Source: Litoditis marina (Eukaryota; Nematoda; Chromadorea; Rhabditida; Rhabditidae). From it: a stretch of 64,000 bases of DNA. The translations under genes were made by a program, and so were the position numbers. The stretch spans positions 49,302,605-49,366,604 of the forward strand of contig OZ038433.1 in assembly GCA_964036275.1 (NCBI GenBank), given 5' to 3'. The notes beneath the pieces are model-generated. The model saw only the letters and a list, made by a program, of their open reading frames with translations. It was not told the DNA's origin and made no database searches. Shown here piece after piece: positions 53,152-64,000 of this stretch. Positions within the stretch are counted from its first letter, which is position 1, and each line of letters begins with the position of its first letter.

Positions 53152-56100
53152 GTGCCCGACACGAAAGACTTGGATCGTGGCCAACAGGAATGGTTGAGCG
53201 AACTCTCATTCGCCACGGAGCATGAATGTCAGTCGATTTTGTACGCCAAGTCACTGCTCGACGATGAGGGGGAACGGGCGGTACCGACACAGCAGAAACT
53301 GGAGGGTACGGTACCCCAGCGGATCGCGGTCGGATTCAAGTAAGCAGGCGAACAACGACCAATGCCCTTTTGAACCGACTCTTCTCGAATCAAAATTGAA
53401 CCACTTGCGTACTCGAATCGACAAGAAAGCTAACCGAAACCTAATAACAAGTTGACCAATTCTAGCAGAAATTACTTGAGTTAGGTTTCACCTTTGTTAG
53501 GCCAAATTTGGTTATGTTCTGGAAAAAACCATCTGGTTTGTAAAGGATCGGTTAGATTTTGGTTCGGGAAAAGTCGGTTCGATTTTGGTTCGGGATGAAT
53601 CGGTTCGATTTTGGTTCGAGAAAAGTCGGTTCGATTTTGGGGCTCGGGAAGAAGTTCATCCCGGCGAACACATGTGCCCGCTGATTAATTTGTTGCCAAC
53701 CTACCGGCGACAGTCGGACAAATCTATAACATTCTCTTTTGATTTAAATGTTTTGCTCCGTCTGCTCCTCTAAAGTACTTCTGCTATACTAGAAGTAAAT
53801 TGAATAGTCATGTGAAGTAAGCATTCTCATGGGGCATCGTGCACTTTTTCATTGCACGTTTCTGAGTTCTGATGTGCTTAACATGTTCCAGGTGACTGTG
53901 CAACTGACTTACAGTATACCAGCCATAGGAGTTTCATTTCTCTCCAAAGAAAGCTGTGTTTTCAGTTTTATCTCAGTGAATTTGTAGTTTATGACGTGTA
54001 TGAGATTACACTACAGTCAGCATTCGATTCTATACCGAACGTTCAGTTACCACTTTTCCAATCCTACTTCAGTGAAATGTTTCGCTTAAATATGGAATAA
54101 CTCGTTTTTCGCCTCTCACAATACGATATACAGACTATTCAGAACAGGAAAAAAACCGAAACGACGAGAAAACGTAACAAGCGTAACGACCGAGAATTTA
54201 AACCCAACAACTGAGTACGTATTTTTAGTTGGCAAGTGGCGAGAAAGTGTGAAAATAGAGGCGTGTGTGAGAGGAAGAGGGAAGGGAAATAGAAACAAAA
54301 CATATGCAAATAATCCGTATTAGCGTTAAATTGGGGAAAGAACGCGAATTTTCGTCCTTACCCTTCTGCCCTCGAAACTTTTTCTCAGCTTCAGACGATC
54401 TGATATCTGGGCCGATAACGTTTTCCCGTTGTAACATCATGTTTCTTTGAGCACAACACATAAATCCCAGTTGGTTCCTGCCCAACTAAGCCACTCCCCC
54501 TCGATGGAGTAAAGTGCGAGCGAAATACTATACCCGCGCGCGCACCCCCCTCCACCCCTCATCTTCTATTGTATTACCAGGCCTCACGCGACAATATTAT
54601 GGACCTACGACCATTTTGGATGCGCAGGTGAAACACTTGACTAGTTTAGCACGGATGTGTTCGCAAAGGAGTTGAGGAATGTAAAAGTGCTAAAACTAGG
54701 GTGTCGACATTTTGAGTTATCATTTGTACAACTGAAAAATCTTTCACACCACGAAACGATCAGATTTGTGTGATTTTCTGTGTTTTATCAACTTGAATGA
54801 AATATTGAGGTAGAATAACGAATTTTCATAGTAGAAAAACACCCTTGTGGAATTATCATTTTGTTATTTTCTAGCAATCAAAATCTCCCATTCGCTTTTG
54901 GCATTGCATAGTGTTTTCCTAATGAGCTATTACCCTCCTCGAAACATTGCTCGGTATTTTTTTGATAAAAATGAAATAAAAAGAACCCAAGAAAAAAGGC
55001 TTTGTTGAAAATACCTAGCTAAAAGATTCCTAGAACCTTTGTAGAGATTAAAAAGTGTATGTAAGCAACATCAGGTCGTGTTGCCTCTCTCTCTCATGAC
55101 GTTTCTGATAATTATTTTCTTGTATTTACAGTTTTCTCGAACTCAGATATTAAACTGTTTTAAAACAAATTCAGAGTTCCAATATTCTCAGTAGCTATCA
55201 TCATTGGATGTTTCCTATTTGTCCATATATCCAAATCGCAACCTAACTAGAACAGTTCGTTATTGTAAACTTCTCTTACTTGGAAACAATTTAGAGTCTC
55301 CTGAAGTAACCATTTTGATGTTTGTCCAGTAAACCTTCTCAAATTCGGGCATTAGTTTTGTGTTGCTTTGGAATCTTTTTCGTAGACAATTCTCAGCTCA
55401 CGAACCAAACTTACATGACTTGTATGTTTCGCTCATGTTAGATAGTCTGCAGTTGGCGTACCGAGCAGTCAGTCGATTTGAAACGATGGATAAATAAATA
55501 CAAGACCAAGCAAACAAATTTAATTGCGTGTTATCTGATTATATTGCTTGTAACTTTTCATTTTCCTGTAACCAACTGGAGACCATGAGGCATGAAACAT
55601 TTAGAAGGAAAATTGCAGATGTAACTTGATACACAGTTAGCAAATTGTGGAGTACTTCTGATCAATTTAATGAGCCAAAGTAAAAAAAATATCGAATAGT
55701 TATTTCTTTGACCTTTAAATCTGAATCGCAGTATTTTGAAGGAATTTTTCGATGAATTCCTGAATTAGCTTTGTTCTAAGCATGTACGTTAGGAAACATG
55801 TACGATCTAATGACGGTAGTTAGCAAGTTAGCAAACAAGGCTCCAACTGTGTTTTTAAAACGCTGAACTGTTTTTTATCAAGGTAACGTCATTAATAAAA
55901 TAGTAAATAAAAAGTACATTTTTGTTTTTGTTTGTTTATTTGTTGTTTTCAGGTGTCAGTCGATGTCTACCTCTACAGTGGACCTCGTGCCTCCCCCCAA
56001 ACCTCAACGGAGGATAGCTCGACTGAAGAACAGCAAGAACGAGACTGTCGGTAGGTTGCGGACTATAGAAACAACAATTCCCACCCAGTTAGCCAGCCAC

Positions 56101-59100
56101 TTTTGTAGCGGCCTGGGCGAGATAGTGCGCAGGTCAGAGGGACGCAGATATCTGCGGTCTCAATGATCTGCGTGCTCTCTCGGTTTTGTAGGTGAAAAAA
56201 AATGTTCATTCTCAACATTGGCAGCGTGCCAATGAAATTTCGAGCCAATCCTATATAATTGTTGTTGTGCGGTGGTTTACTCTTTACTCTTGCCACCATA
56301 TGTGGACAAAAGCATTTTTCAAACAATGTATGCTTTCTCTGAGAACGAACATTTATTGAAATCATTCATCATTTACTGGGAATGGAAAACTATGATAACC
56401 TCTCAACCAAACCATCGAGGTGATTTAAACTATGAAAACTCAGTCTGTTCTGAATTGCGTCCGACTCATCGAAGCTTTGAAATTCTTTCGTTTACGAGGA
56501 GAGCGCATTTTTCGGCGCGTTTCTTACCGAATATAGTGTGTTCTTTAATTTTCTCCTTTTTTGATTCAACACTTTGAACTTAAAAATCAACGAAACTTCA
56601 TGACAGTTGTCGTCGGTTCCGTTCGATTTTATGCACTCATTTCATGCACAGTTGTGTAACGGAAAAGACAGTTTGGTACAAACAACAAGCCAGTCAAAAT
56701 TCCTCATAGCCGACCAGTATTATTTGATGCAAAGTTCCAACTACTCCTTTAAGCAATAGAACAAGAGAACGACTTTTAATTTTTAACGGATAAATAAACC
56801 ACAACAAGCAACCTATGCGAATGAACCTTATATTATAAAAAAAGCAACAAACCCGAACACCCAAAGCCTAGTAGCTCTATTGAAACATTAGAGTGAACCA
56901 AAACAGAAGAAGTACTTATTCTTCAGGTATTGAAACATCAGAGTGAACTAAAACAGAACAGAATTCTTGTTGTCCAAGTCTTGTATTACAGCTCATTCTC
57001 TAATCTGTGTTTTTAGGGCAACAAGCGCATTCGATGCCAACTTATTCCACCCTGGACCTTATTGAATCATGTAAATTCAGTGACAATTACGCCAACATTG
57101 ATACGAACACCAAAATGGGTCAGTTTGAACATTACCTCTTTTTGAAGCAAACATAGTATTTAGTATTACTATTCGATATTGGTGAAAAAGGTTACAAATA
57201 TCATTATTATTATTATTATTATTATTATAAGTTAGAAAAATATTTAAAAAAAATTCATTCTTTTTTTACATGAAATTTTTACATGGTAGGTAGTTTGTCT
57301 ACATGGTATTTCAATGAAATATTGAATATTTCTTTCTCAACACTGGAACGTACTCTGAAAATATATTTCAACTGAATACTTTTTTCTAAATTTCATATCA
57401 CACGGTTCAATGAATAAGCTTCTTCTCATTCAAATATGCGGAACTATCTATACTACAACTGAACACTTTTCAACATTGTTCTCAACACATTGTTCGCTCT
57501 TCTCAACACTTAAAAATATTGGCGTAATTCTCTAATAACCAGTATTCGCAGGGAACACCCAAGAGCTCATGAAGCTTTTCAATGTTCAACACGATTACTG
57601 GCTATTTGAGAATTGTGCCAATATTTTTGAGTGTCCCGTGGGAATTCCAACTCATTCCGCTGTTATGTAAAAATTGGAGTCTCTGAATTTTTTTTATTTC
57701 TCTTTCTTCAGTAGTTTGTAATTCGGACACGGAGGAACTTTCTTGCATTTTGAGACATATCGACAATCTAAATTTATCGAAATCATACTCATGTCCTGTC
57801 AAATTTCAACATCATTTACTCTTATGAGACTTGAAATTCGACATCATATTGACGAACTTTTTTTTCAAACTTTTCTGGCAAATATATTTGCATCAGGGTT
57901 TATCATATATAATGTCTCTCACTATGAATTTTATTCATATTTTATCTGTTAATATTCTGTATAAAATTCTCCGATTACAGCCTCCCAGTCAACGTTCAAT
58001 CTTCATTCGGAAACTACTTCTCCATTGTCGAAAAGCCAGAATGTGAGTGGCAACATGTCACATTTTACAACATCATTTGAACTGTTCAATTTCTTACCGG
58101 GTTCCTATTCTTTATACAGGCGTTCTTCGTCGGAGCTCATGTCATGCGTATTGATTTAGTTGGCGTATTGCCAGCGAAAATCGATAGCTATGTTTTGTTA
58201 ACTAGATGCACGTAATAAGTAGTACGTGAACGTTAAACAAAACTAAACCGGCCCAAGACTAACTTGATAAATTTGTTCTGTTGAAAACATATAAAATGCG
58301 TACTCATCGAGCGCGGCCATTAGCGCCAAATAAGTCAGTACGCATGTATTTGATGAATTTGAGCTCATTTAAGTTCTGTACAACCCGGTTTGTTCACATT
58401 CAGTGAAACTTTTAAGTGGTTTCTAGAATGCACACTCAAATTTTCGAGAAAGCTTCCCAGTTCGCGTTTCTATTTTCACGAAAAATCCTGACCCATTCGC
58501 GATTTTTAGTTCTACTTGAGCTCCCGAGTTTACGAATGCCATATCAAGAAAGTTTTTAAGTGGTTCGAAGTAAAAATTTAGAAAGTTTTAATTAGCATCT
58601 CCCGAGAAGTTTGCAGCCAATTCGTGCGCATGTGGTAAAAGGGTTACAGCGCCAGTTCTGTTTATGACCATGCAAATTGCACACAGCTGGGGAGCTTCTT
58701 CTAGAAAAACCCCCAGTGCTGAGACGTAACTCAAAAATATTATCTCTCTTTTCATTTTGAATTTCACGAATTATGATTATTCATAGGCGTGTCACTAAGG
58801 AAACTATTAGATTTCCTCTTTCTATACTTATTTAACTTTTTATATTGTTGTCGTGAATGAACTATTCATTCGAAAACACTAGATACTTCTAGCTGATATA
58901 GAAGGGTTTTTGTTTGGGTCGCTCTTGGCACGTTCGAATTTCTGCCCTTTTGAAAAGATTCATTGAGTATTAGGGTTATTTTCATTTAAACGAGATAAAT
59001 TTTTGTCACGAAGACTTTTCCGGATGTTTTAAAATTAATTAATACTCAGCGAAAGATGCCACTCAAAATCGGTTTGACCCCGATTCAAGACGATTTCGGT

Positions 59101-62100
59101 GTTGTTCTCAACCGGTAGGGTAAGTGATTCTAGTCAACAGTTCGTTTCATATAATAGAATAAACAAGCTCATTCATTGGTCATCGTATTCCCAAGAAATT
59201 GCCAAGCGATTTCATCCTACCTCTAATAGGATCATTGAAACATTTCAGTGGACTCCGCCCGGCTTTCGTTGCCGTGCCGATTCAACTCTACTCAACATCT
59301 CTGGTTCAACCAGTAGTTTGTGCGGCAGCCCAAAACCCCCGCCCCCTAAATACGAACAGGTAACATTCTCAAAGAATCAAACTATTTAAAAGAATCTACA
59401 GCTCATTTGCAGCGTCAGTGTAGTAAATGACAATTAATTTGATTAGCAAATTACCTATGACAACGACTAATGAAACTTTGTGCAAAAAAATAAATTGAAA
59501 TTTTGTATGAAAAAAAGGAATAACACTTGTCACTGTTCTCAATTTTTTTCAAGTCTAATTGCAACGATGAACCTATCGGCCCCCTATAACAGAGATATTC
59601 TATACAGTGCCTGAAACATTGTTGTGCGCCTAGGTAGTTGTTTACTCAACTGTAAATAGCAGCTGACCGCTCCATAATAGGTTATGAAGCGTGATTACTC
59701 TAATACCCATGTATTAACTAGTTTGGCCATTCGAAGATATTGCTTCAGCATTGGAATTGAGAATGTTCTATTTCAACTGAATATTTTTATGATAACATGT
59801 TCTTGATAACAGATACTGTTGACCCACACAAAGATAATGGAAGCTCGACCAATGCGGGCTCTTCCTGGGCGGCAGTTGAACGTTTCATTGTGTATTCATA
59901 AGCTATGTTCAATGGTTTTCCTATTCTATGGTCGAATTGCAGACTTGAAATAACTTCATATAACGAAAGTCGAAAAAAATGGATACCATTCTCACTGAAC
60001 TAAATGTTTTATTGAGCAAACACAGACCGATTTAGTGTAGTATATCGTCACAAACCAACACGTAAATTCAGAAAACAAAACATGTGATTGACGAAGTATT
60101 TAGGAACATTGGAGCAATTTTTTCGCAATATTTCACCTGTGTGTTCTATCTTATTCGTGTACAATCATATATCCCTGTAAATATATTGTAACCTAGAATA
60201 CTCCACTGCTTGTTCAATCCTACGTTTCCTCTTGTACATGATACTTTGCAACCTAAAACACCGGGTTTTTTATAAACATATGAAATAGAGGCAATATCTT
60301 GACTCATATTCAATCCTGTTAGGAAGGGTATTCCAAGTGTACAACAGTTTTCCCAGTTACAGCTCGGAGTGCGACTGGAGCGAGACGGGCACTCTAAGGT
60401 GGTTGTAAATCGACGGCAGCAGGGCCTGCGACATACGATTGCGGTTAACCAGGAAGACGTAGAGAAGGCCAGGAGTAACTAGTGAGTCATGTTGAATAGG
60501 GAATAAATTAGTGATTATTGAGTTTGGAATAACAGAAGAAAACAAAATGATCAAAGAGAAGGCGAAACTAATGTGTCCCTCTTTTTCGATATCTATCTCC
60601 CAACAGTTCTACACTTTTACTAAATCGTTCAGTACAAGTACAATATTATTTATTGTAGTGTTGTTCAAGGAAGTATTCATTTATGTAAAGTACCTGTAGA
60701 AAGTATCTTTCGCAAAATCGGAACTACGATTGATGGGAAGACATTGAAATGTACCACCACAGCCGTTATCTTTCCCGGAATTATACTGGAGAATATCGAA
60801 AAGTTAAACCACCCTTGTTTAGTCATGAATGGAAATGCATTTGTTCTTACGCTTAAAACTCGTTTACAATATATATTTTACTGTAGGAAACATAAGTATA
60901 AGCAATTTTAGTCTTTTTTTTCAGGGTGTATTGTCTTTTGCAATGAAAATCCTGAAACGGTCACTCCTAGGTTTCACCACCCATTTAAATATGTGATTGT
61001 AGCGTCTAGACCAATCAAAGAAAAAAACAATACAATACAATAGTTTATTACGGAATCAGAATTTGTACAAATCGCCGCAACATATTATCTTTTTCAATAT
61101 CAGAGAGAAATATGCGAACCAAACTCAAATATGGAGTTTTTGTGGAAATATAGACAGAAAATCGTACGTATTAATTTTTAGACCCTGATTTGATATATTA
61201 AGAGAGTTCAGAGACAGGAAATGGAAGTATATTAACAAGTGACAAAGTTCAGTTATGGAACGGACTGTTTCGTGACCATTGATGAGATGCGACTCTGGTT
61301 GAATGTAATATAATAGGAATCTTTAAATATCATTTGTATTTGTATTTAGTATTATTTAATCTTTAACATTTTAATATTATATCACTATATTTCGTACTTT
61401 GGTATTATATAATCTTCAACATTTTAGCATTATAGAATCTTTCATACTTTAAAAGTGTTCCTATGGTTGCAGTTCTCGTGTGGAAACCTCTCGTATTCCG
61501 CCCTCTTCGCCGAAAAGTATGGCATCTGACAGTACCCTCTCAGTTGACTCCGGGCAGTGTTCAGGTGAGCAGTAGATCTCTTTCATGGCAGAACTAGAAG
61601 AAAATGTCTATTTAAGCGGAATAACTTCGATAATTTCTGATGCAGAAAAAGTACAGAAATGTACGGAAGTGGGTTTTATGTCAACGAAATCCGGGGGCCC
61701 TATAGTTCGTTTCACCCATTGATAGCAGCCAGGTACAGTAAATTTTAGTGGGCGAAGTCAATTGTGTTGGAAAATTTCCAACATCGATCAGCCTAATCAA
61801 AATTGTGCACCAGCCGGGTATTCAACTCTGCTGGGATAGGTGGCGCGGCGCCCACAAGCAGCCGGCCATCTAAACATGATGGCCGGCTAATAAAAACAGT
61901 GAAAAACAACCATCTTTTCGGGCCGTTTTCCAAACCTAATTTTATCGCTCACAAAGTTGTATGAATTACTCCCCGATTATGTGGTAATCTTTTGTATACA
62001 AAATATGTGCAAAAAACTCAAAATAACCACTTTTCGGATTTTTATTTGTAATGAAAATACTGGAAAACTGAAGGATCAGTCGCCTGCAATGTAGGGTGCG

Positions 62101-63963
62101 CTCGGCCAGCATGGCTGACTACCATCGATGGGTGAAACGAACTATACCCTTCTTCGTGTTTCTGAGTTCTGAATCTTAATTCAGCAGTTGTCCCGAGAAG
62201 AGCTAAGACAAAATAGAAACATGAAAATTATCACTACATTGAGTAAGTATAAAGATTTATTACTTGCAGGTGACATGCCCATATTCTCTTGCTCAAGAGA
62301 AGACAAAGACAATTTGGAAAGCGGTTCAATGTTTCACAGTCATCACCAAAGCAGTCTTCCCGGATACGCTAGGATGGCTAGTGAGTTCACTTATCGCATA
62401 TACTTTAGACTTACGAACGTTCTATCACGTTCCGGCAAAACCGCTGTACTAGTTGTATATACTAAAACATACCTAATAACTATTCGAATCTGGAATATTC
62501 CGAATATTATACGTACTACAATACCAATAGAGTCTAGTCGTGTTGTGGCACTACACTTTCTGCAAACTCACTCCCACGTTTTGCTCACCATTTATAAACG
62601 TAACTGTGGTGAGCGGAGTAGTGAATATTAGATGGACAAATTGAATTTATATGTGAACAGTGCACTTCTATTGCTTTGTTTCGAGGATAGATGCGTTTAA
62701 GTGTGTGATACTAACTTTGTAGTTTAGCCCCCCCCCATCTCTCAGGTTCACCAGCTTATGTTCGGCTCGAGTGTCCAGCTCCGAGAGTAGGTTGAACTTC
62801 CATCTCTCCCGCATGCGCAATTCAATGTTTCAGGTACGATGGACCACGTGTTGCGTACCTCGTCCGCCCTCTATACCCTGCTGTCCGGTCCTTTTTCCGA
62901 ATCAACCTCACGGGATTTGGTCACAAAGGCCACTGTGTTCACCCATATCGTGGAATCGAGCCCATGCTCTCCCTTCTTGCCGAAGCAGGTATAGTTTGTT
63001 TCAACAACGTATAATAACAGGTATATGTATAACAATATGTATATGTATAGTTAACAATGTATAACAACAGGTACAACAGGTAACAGGTGACAAATAACAG
63101 GTATAACAAGGTATAAGGTATTTGTTTCAACAAGGTCTACAGTAATCTGCTCAAACTTCCAGCTCGGCGTTTGGCTGAATGGCATTTGAAGTTTTTTTTT
63201 CAAGTGTTGGTAGTGGCTTCTGCACGTTTACTACTACGAACCATCAAAGTTCAAAACCAATGAATTAAACCAATGAATTATTTATTAGAAAATGCCTTCG
63301 GAATATTTGACGGATTCCTGTGGAAGTACATCCATTGGTGAAACAGACTATAAGTCGACTCCGTAACGAAAAAACTTCCTTTTTACTATAAGTTTTCAGC
63401 TAAAATCTTCTGTATAACATAAGTAGCACTTGATAGTCCCCAACATTAACTGAAAATAAACCTCATCAAACTTGTAAAAGTGGTGAAACATATACTCAAT
63501 GTAAAAGTTAGTGTTCGTAGTGAAATTCATGTCAAAACAGTGCAGATAAGTTTGTGAAATGTTAAGAATTTGCAGAAGAAAACCAAAATAGTAGGATCGA
63601 TCAACAAACTGACTTCAACTATAAATTGGGGAAACTTTACATTACTCACTAGTCCAGTGTTTCACGGGCTCTACATAGGCATAACAGAACAGTTTATTGA
63701 TCAGATCACCACTTTTCTTATTTAATGAACAATAACACGATTATTAGGAGTCAAGTACTAAACGTAAAATACGAAAAGTCAATACTGATATTAGGTAATA
63801 TAATAATTCATTTGTTCAGGACCTATCTACCGTGAAACAACAAGTATCCGAGATGCAGATGACGTCATCCGAAACAGGGAAACCCATCCAAATCACCAAT
63901 CAATTCACGATCATCGTCCGAAAAACCGTCGAACAAGTTCTGCAGATATTTGCGAAGGTATAG
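53152..63963 (+). CDS. Unrecognised proline-rich protein with helical C-terminus, ten 3' exons
   Basis: Exons: 53152-53339, 55953-56050, 57017-57118, 57981-58042, 59249-59359, 60363-60481, 61473-61564, 62270-62380, 62834-62988, 63820-63963. All ten join in phase: 1182 nt (393 aa), ending at TAG 63961-63963. The 5' part is missing. The first exon encodes a charged, probably helical stretch (QQEWLSELSFATEHECQSIL). The middle is disordered, with SH3-ligand-like proline runs (LVPPPKPQRRIARLK; SPKPPPPKYEQ), possible phospho-tyrosine sites (YSTL, YANI) and a Ser-rich DSTLSVDSGQCSG. The last two exons predict a four-helix-like end (MDHVLRTSSALYTLLSG ... QITNQFTIIVRKTVEQVLQI). A resemblance in layout to the C-terminal F-actin-binding domain of ABL kinases is my inference only. 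No kinase, SH2 or SH3 exon is seen in the window. The stop overlaps GTATAG, a donor used elsewhere here, so a further exon beyond the window is possible. Confidence 0.7.
53545..53648 (+). repeat. ~31-bp tandem repeat
   Basis: Three and a half units of TCGGTTCGATTTTGGTTCGG with AAAAG/ATGAA variants, in an intron of the proline-rich gene. Confidence 0.85.
53784..53921 (+). mobile_element. MITE family A, copy 13
   Basis: TATACTAGAAGTAAATTGAA ... CTGACTTACAGTATA. Both terminal repeats are present. In an intron of the proline-rich gene. Confidence 0.88.
56092..56186 (-). repeat. GCAGATC/CTGCGTC dispersed repeat, copy 2
   Basis: The reverse complement matches 32703-32790 (GCAGATCATTGAGACCGCAG, CTGCGTCCCTCTGACCTGCG, AGGCCG). 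Confidence 0.6.
57202..57231 (+). repeat. (ATT)n microsatellite
   Basis: About nine ATT units, in an intron of the proline-rich gene. Confidence 0.9.
59040..59125 (+). repeat. CAAGACGATTTTGG repeat, copy 3
   Basis: GATGCCACTCAAAATCGGTTT, GATTCAAGACGATTTCGG and TGTTGTTCTCAACCGGTAGG. In an intron of the proline-rich gene. Confidence 0.65.
61700..62147. mobile_element. Inverted-repeat element with TATAGTTCGTTTCACCC ends
   Basis: The left end TATAGTTCGTTTCACCCATT and the right end AATGGGTGAAACGAACTATA-like (62125-62147, ATGGGTGAAACGAACTATAC) are reverse complements over about 20 bp. Inside is a perfect hairpin, GCCGGCCATC ... GATGGCCGGC, at about 61860-61886. No coding capacity. In an intron of the proline-rich gene. 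Confidence 0.75.
63003..63122 (+). repeat. AACAGGTATA/TATGTATA minisatellite
   Basis: Irregular repeats of TAACAGGTATAAC and ATATGTATA in the last intron seen. They create many GT-rich pseudo-donors. Confidence 0.75.
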
Positions 63964-64000
63964 TTTCCATGAGATGCTTTAACAACCTTTACTTTGCTTT

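Noticed and set aside
54581..54627. Exon-like 47-bp segment (acceptor ACCAG, donor GTGAAA)
   Set aside because: Its length breaks the phase between 53339 and 55953, which already join correctly without it.
59813..59874. Alternative exon closing the phase gap before 61473
   Set aside because: Phase fits but the donor is poor (GTTGAA); the exon at 60363-60481 also fits and has a consensus GTGAGT donor.
62188..62631. 147-codon open frame
   Set aside because: Only 62270-62380 is a supported exon; the rest is intron read-through.

Overview
This is an AT-rich, intron-rich animal nuclear window, probably from an invertebrate bilaterian. The evidence is GT-AG split genes, a DM-domain gene, a MADF-BESS gene, a Penelope-like retroelement, tRNA-headed SINEs, many small inverted-repeat elements and abundant (GA)n tracts. 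I cannot place it at phylum level. No bacterial, viral or CRISPR features are seen.

Four protein genes were rebuilt by hand from splice sites, with every exon-exon junction checked for reading phase. (1) Minus strand, 11852 to 3339: an 18-exon GPCPD1-type glycerophosphocholine phosphodiesterase (CBM20 plus GDPD domains, 681 aa). (2) Minus strand, 22789 to 18907: an 8-exon MADF-BESS DNA-binding protein (311 aa). (3) Plus strand, 32501 to 39592: a 7-exon DM-domain (DMRT) transcription factor (240 aa), with an intact tRNA-Leu(TAA) in one intron. (4) Plus strand, 53152 to 63963: the last ten exons of an unrecognised proline-rich protein with a helical C-terminus (393 aa seen; one further 5' exon proposed). 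A weak fifth candidate is a membrane-protein (GPCR-like) exon on the minus strand near 48.6-49.0 kb.

The rest is mobile and repetitive DNA. It includes a Penelope-like RT element at 46282-48204 flanked by identical 93-bp direct repeats and a LINE RT fragment in a GPCPD1 intron. A roughly 135-bp MITE containing CACGTG is present in 13 copies, and a roughly 120-bp hairpin MITE in six. There are also several one- to three-copy inverted-repeat elements, a diverged 310-440 bp tandem array at 24.7-27.2 kb, and large polypurine, G-rich and microsatellite tracts.

The main hunting results are these. Two separate sites (1163-1236, and 48003-48072 at the 3' end of the Penelope-like element) share hammerhead-type boxes inside an interleaved, covarying two-stem fold. 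The octamer GAAACATT/AATGTTTC is strongly over-represented and often forms the 3' splice site. In all three genes whose start is visible, a 3' splice site lies 0-2 nt before the ATG, which suggests spliced-leader trans-splicing or a habitual 5'-UTR intron. The fourth gene looks undescribed from sequence alone. The genes do not look functionally linked; they are ordinary dispersed animal loci.
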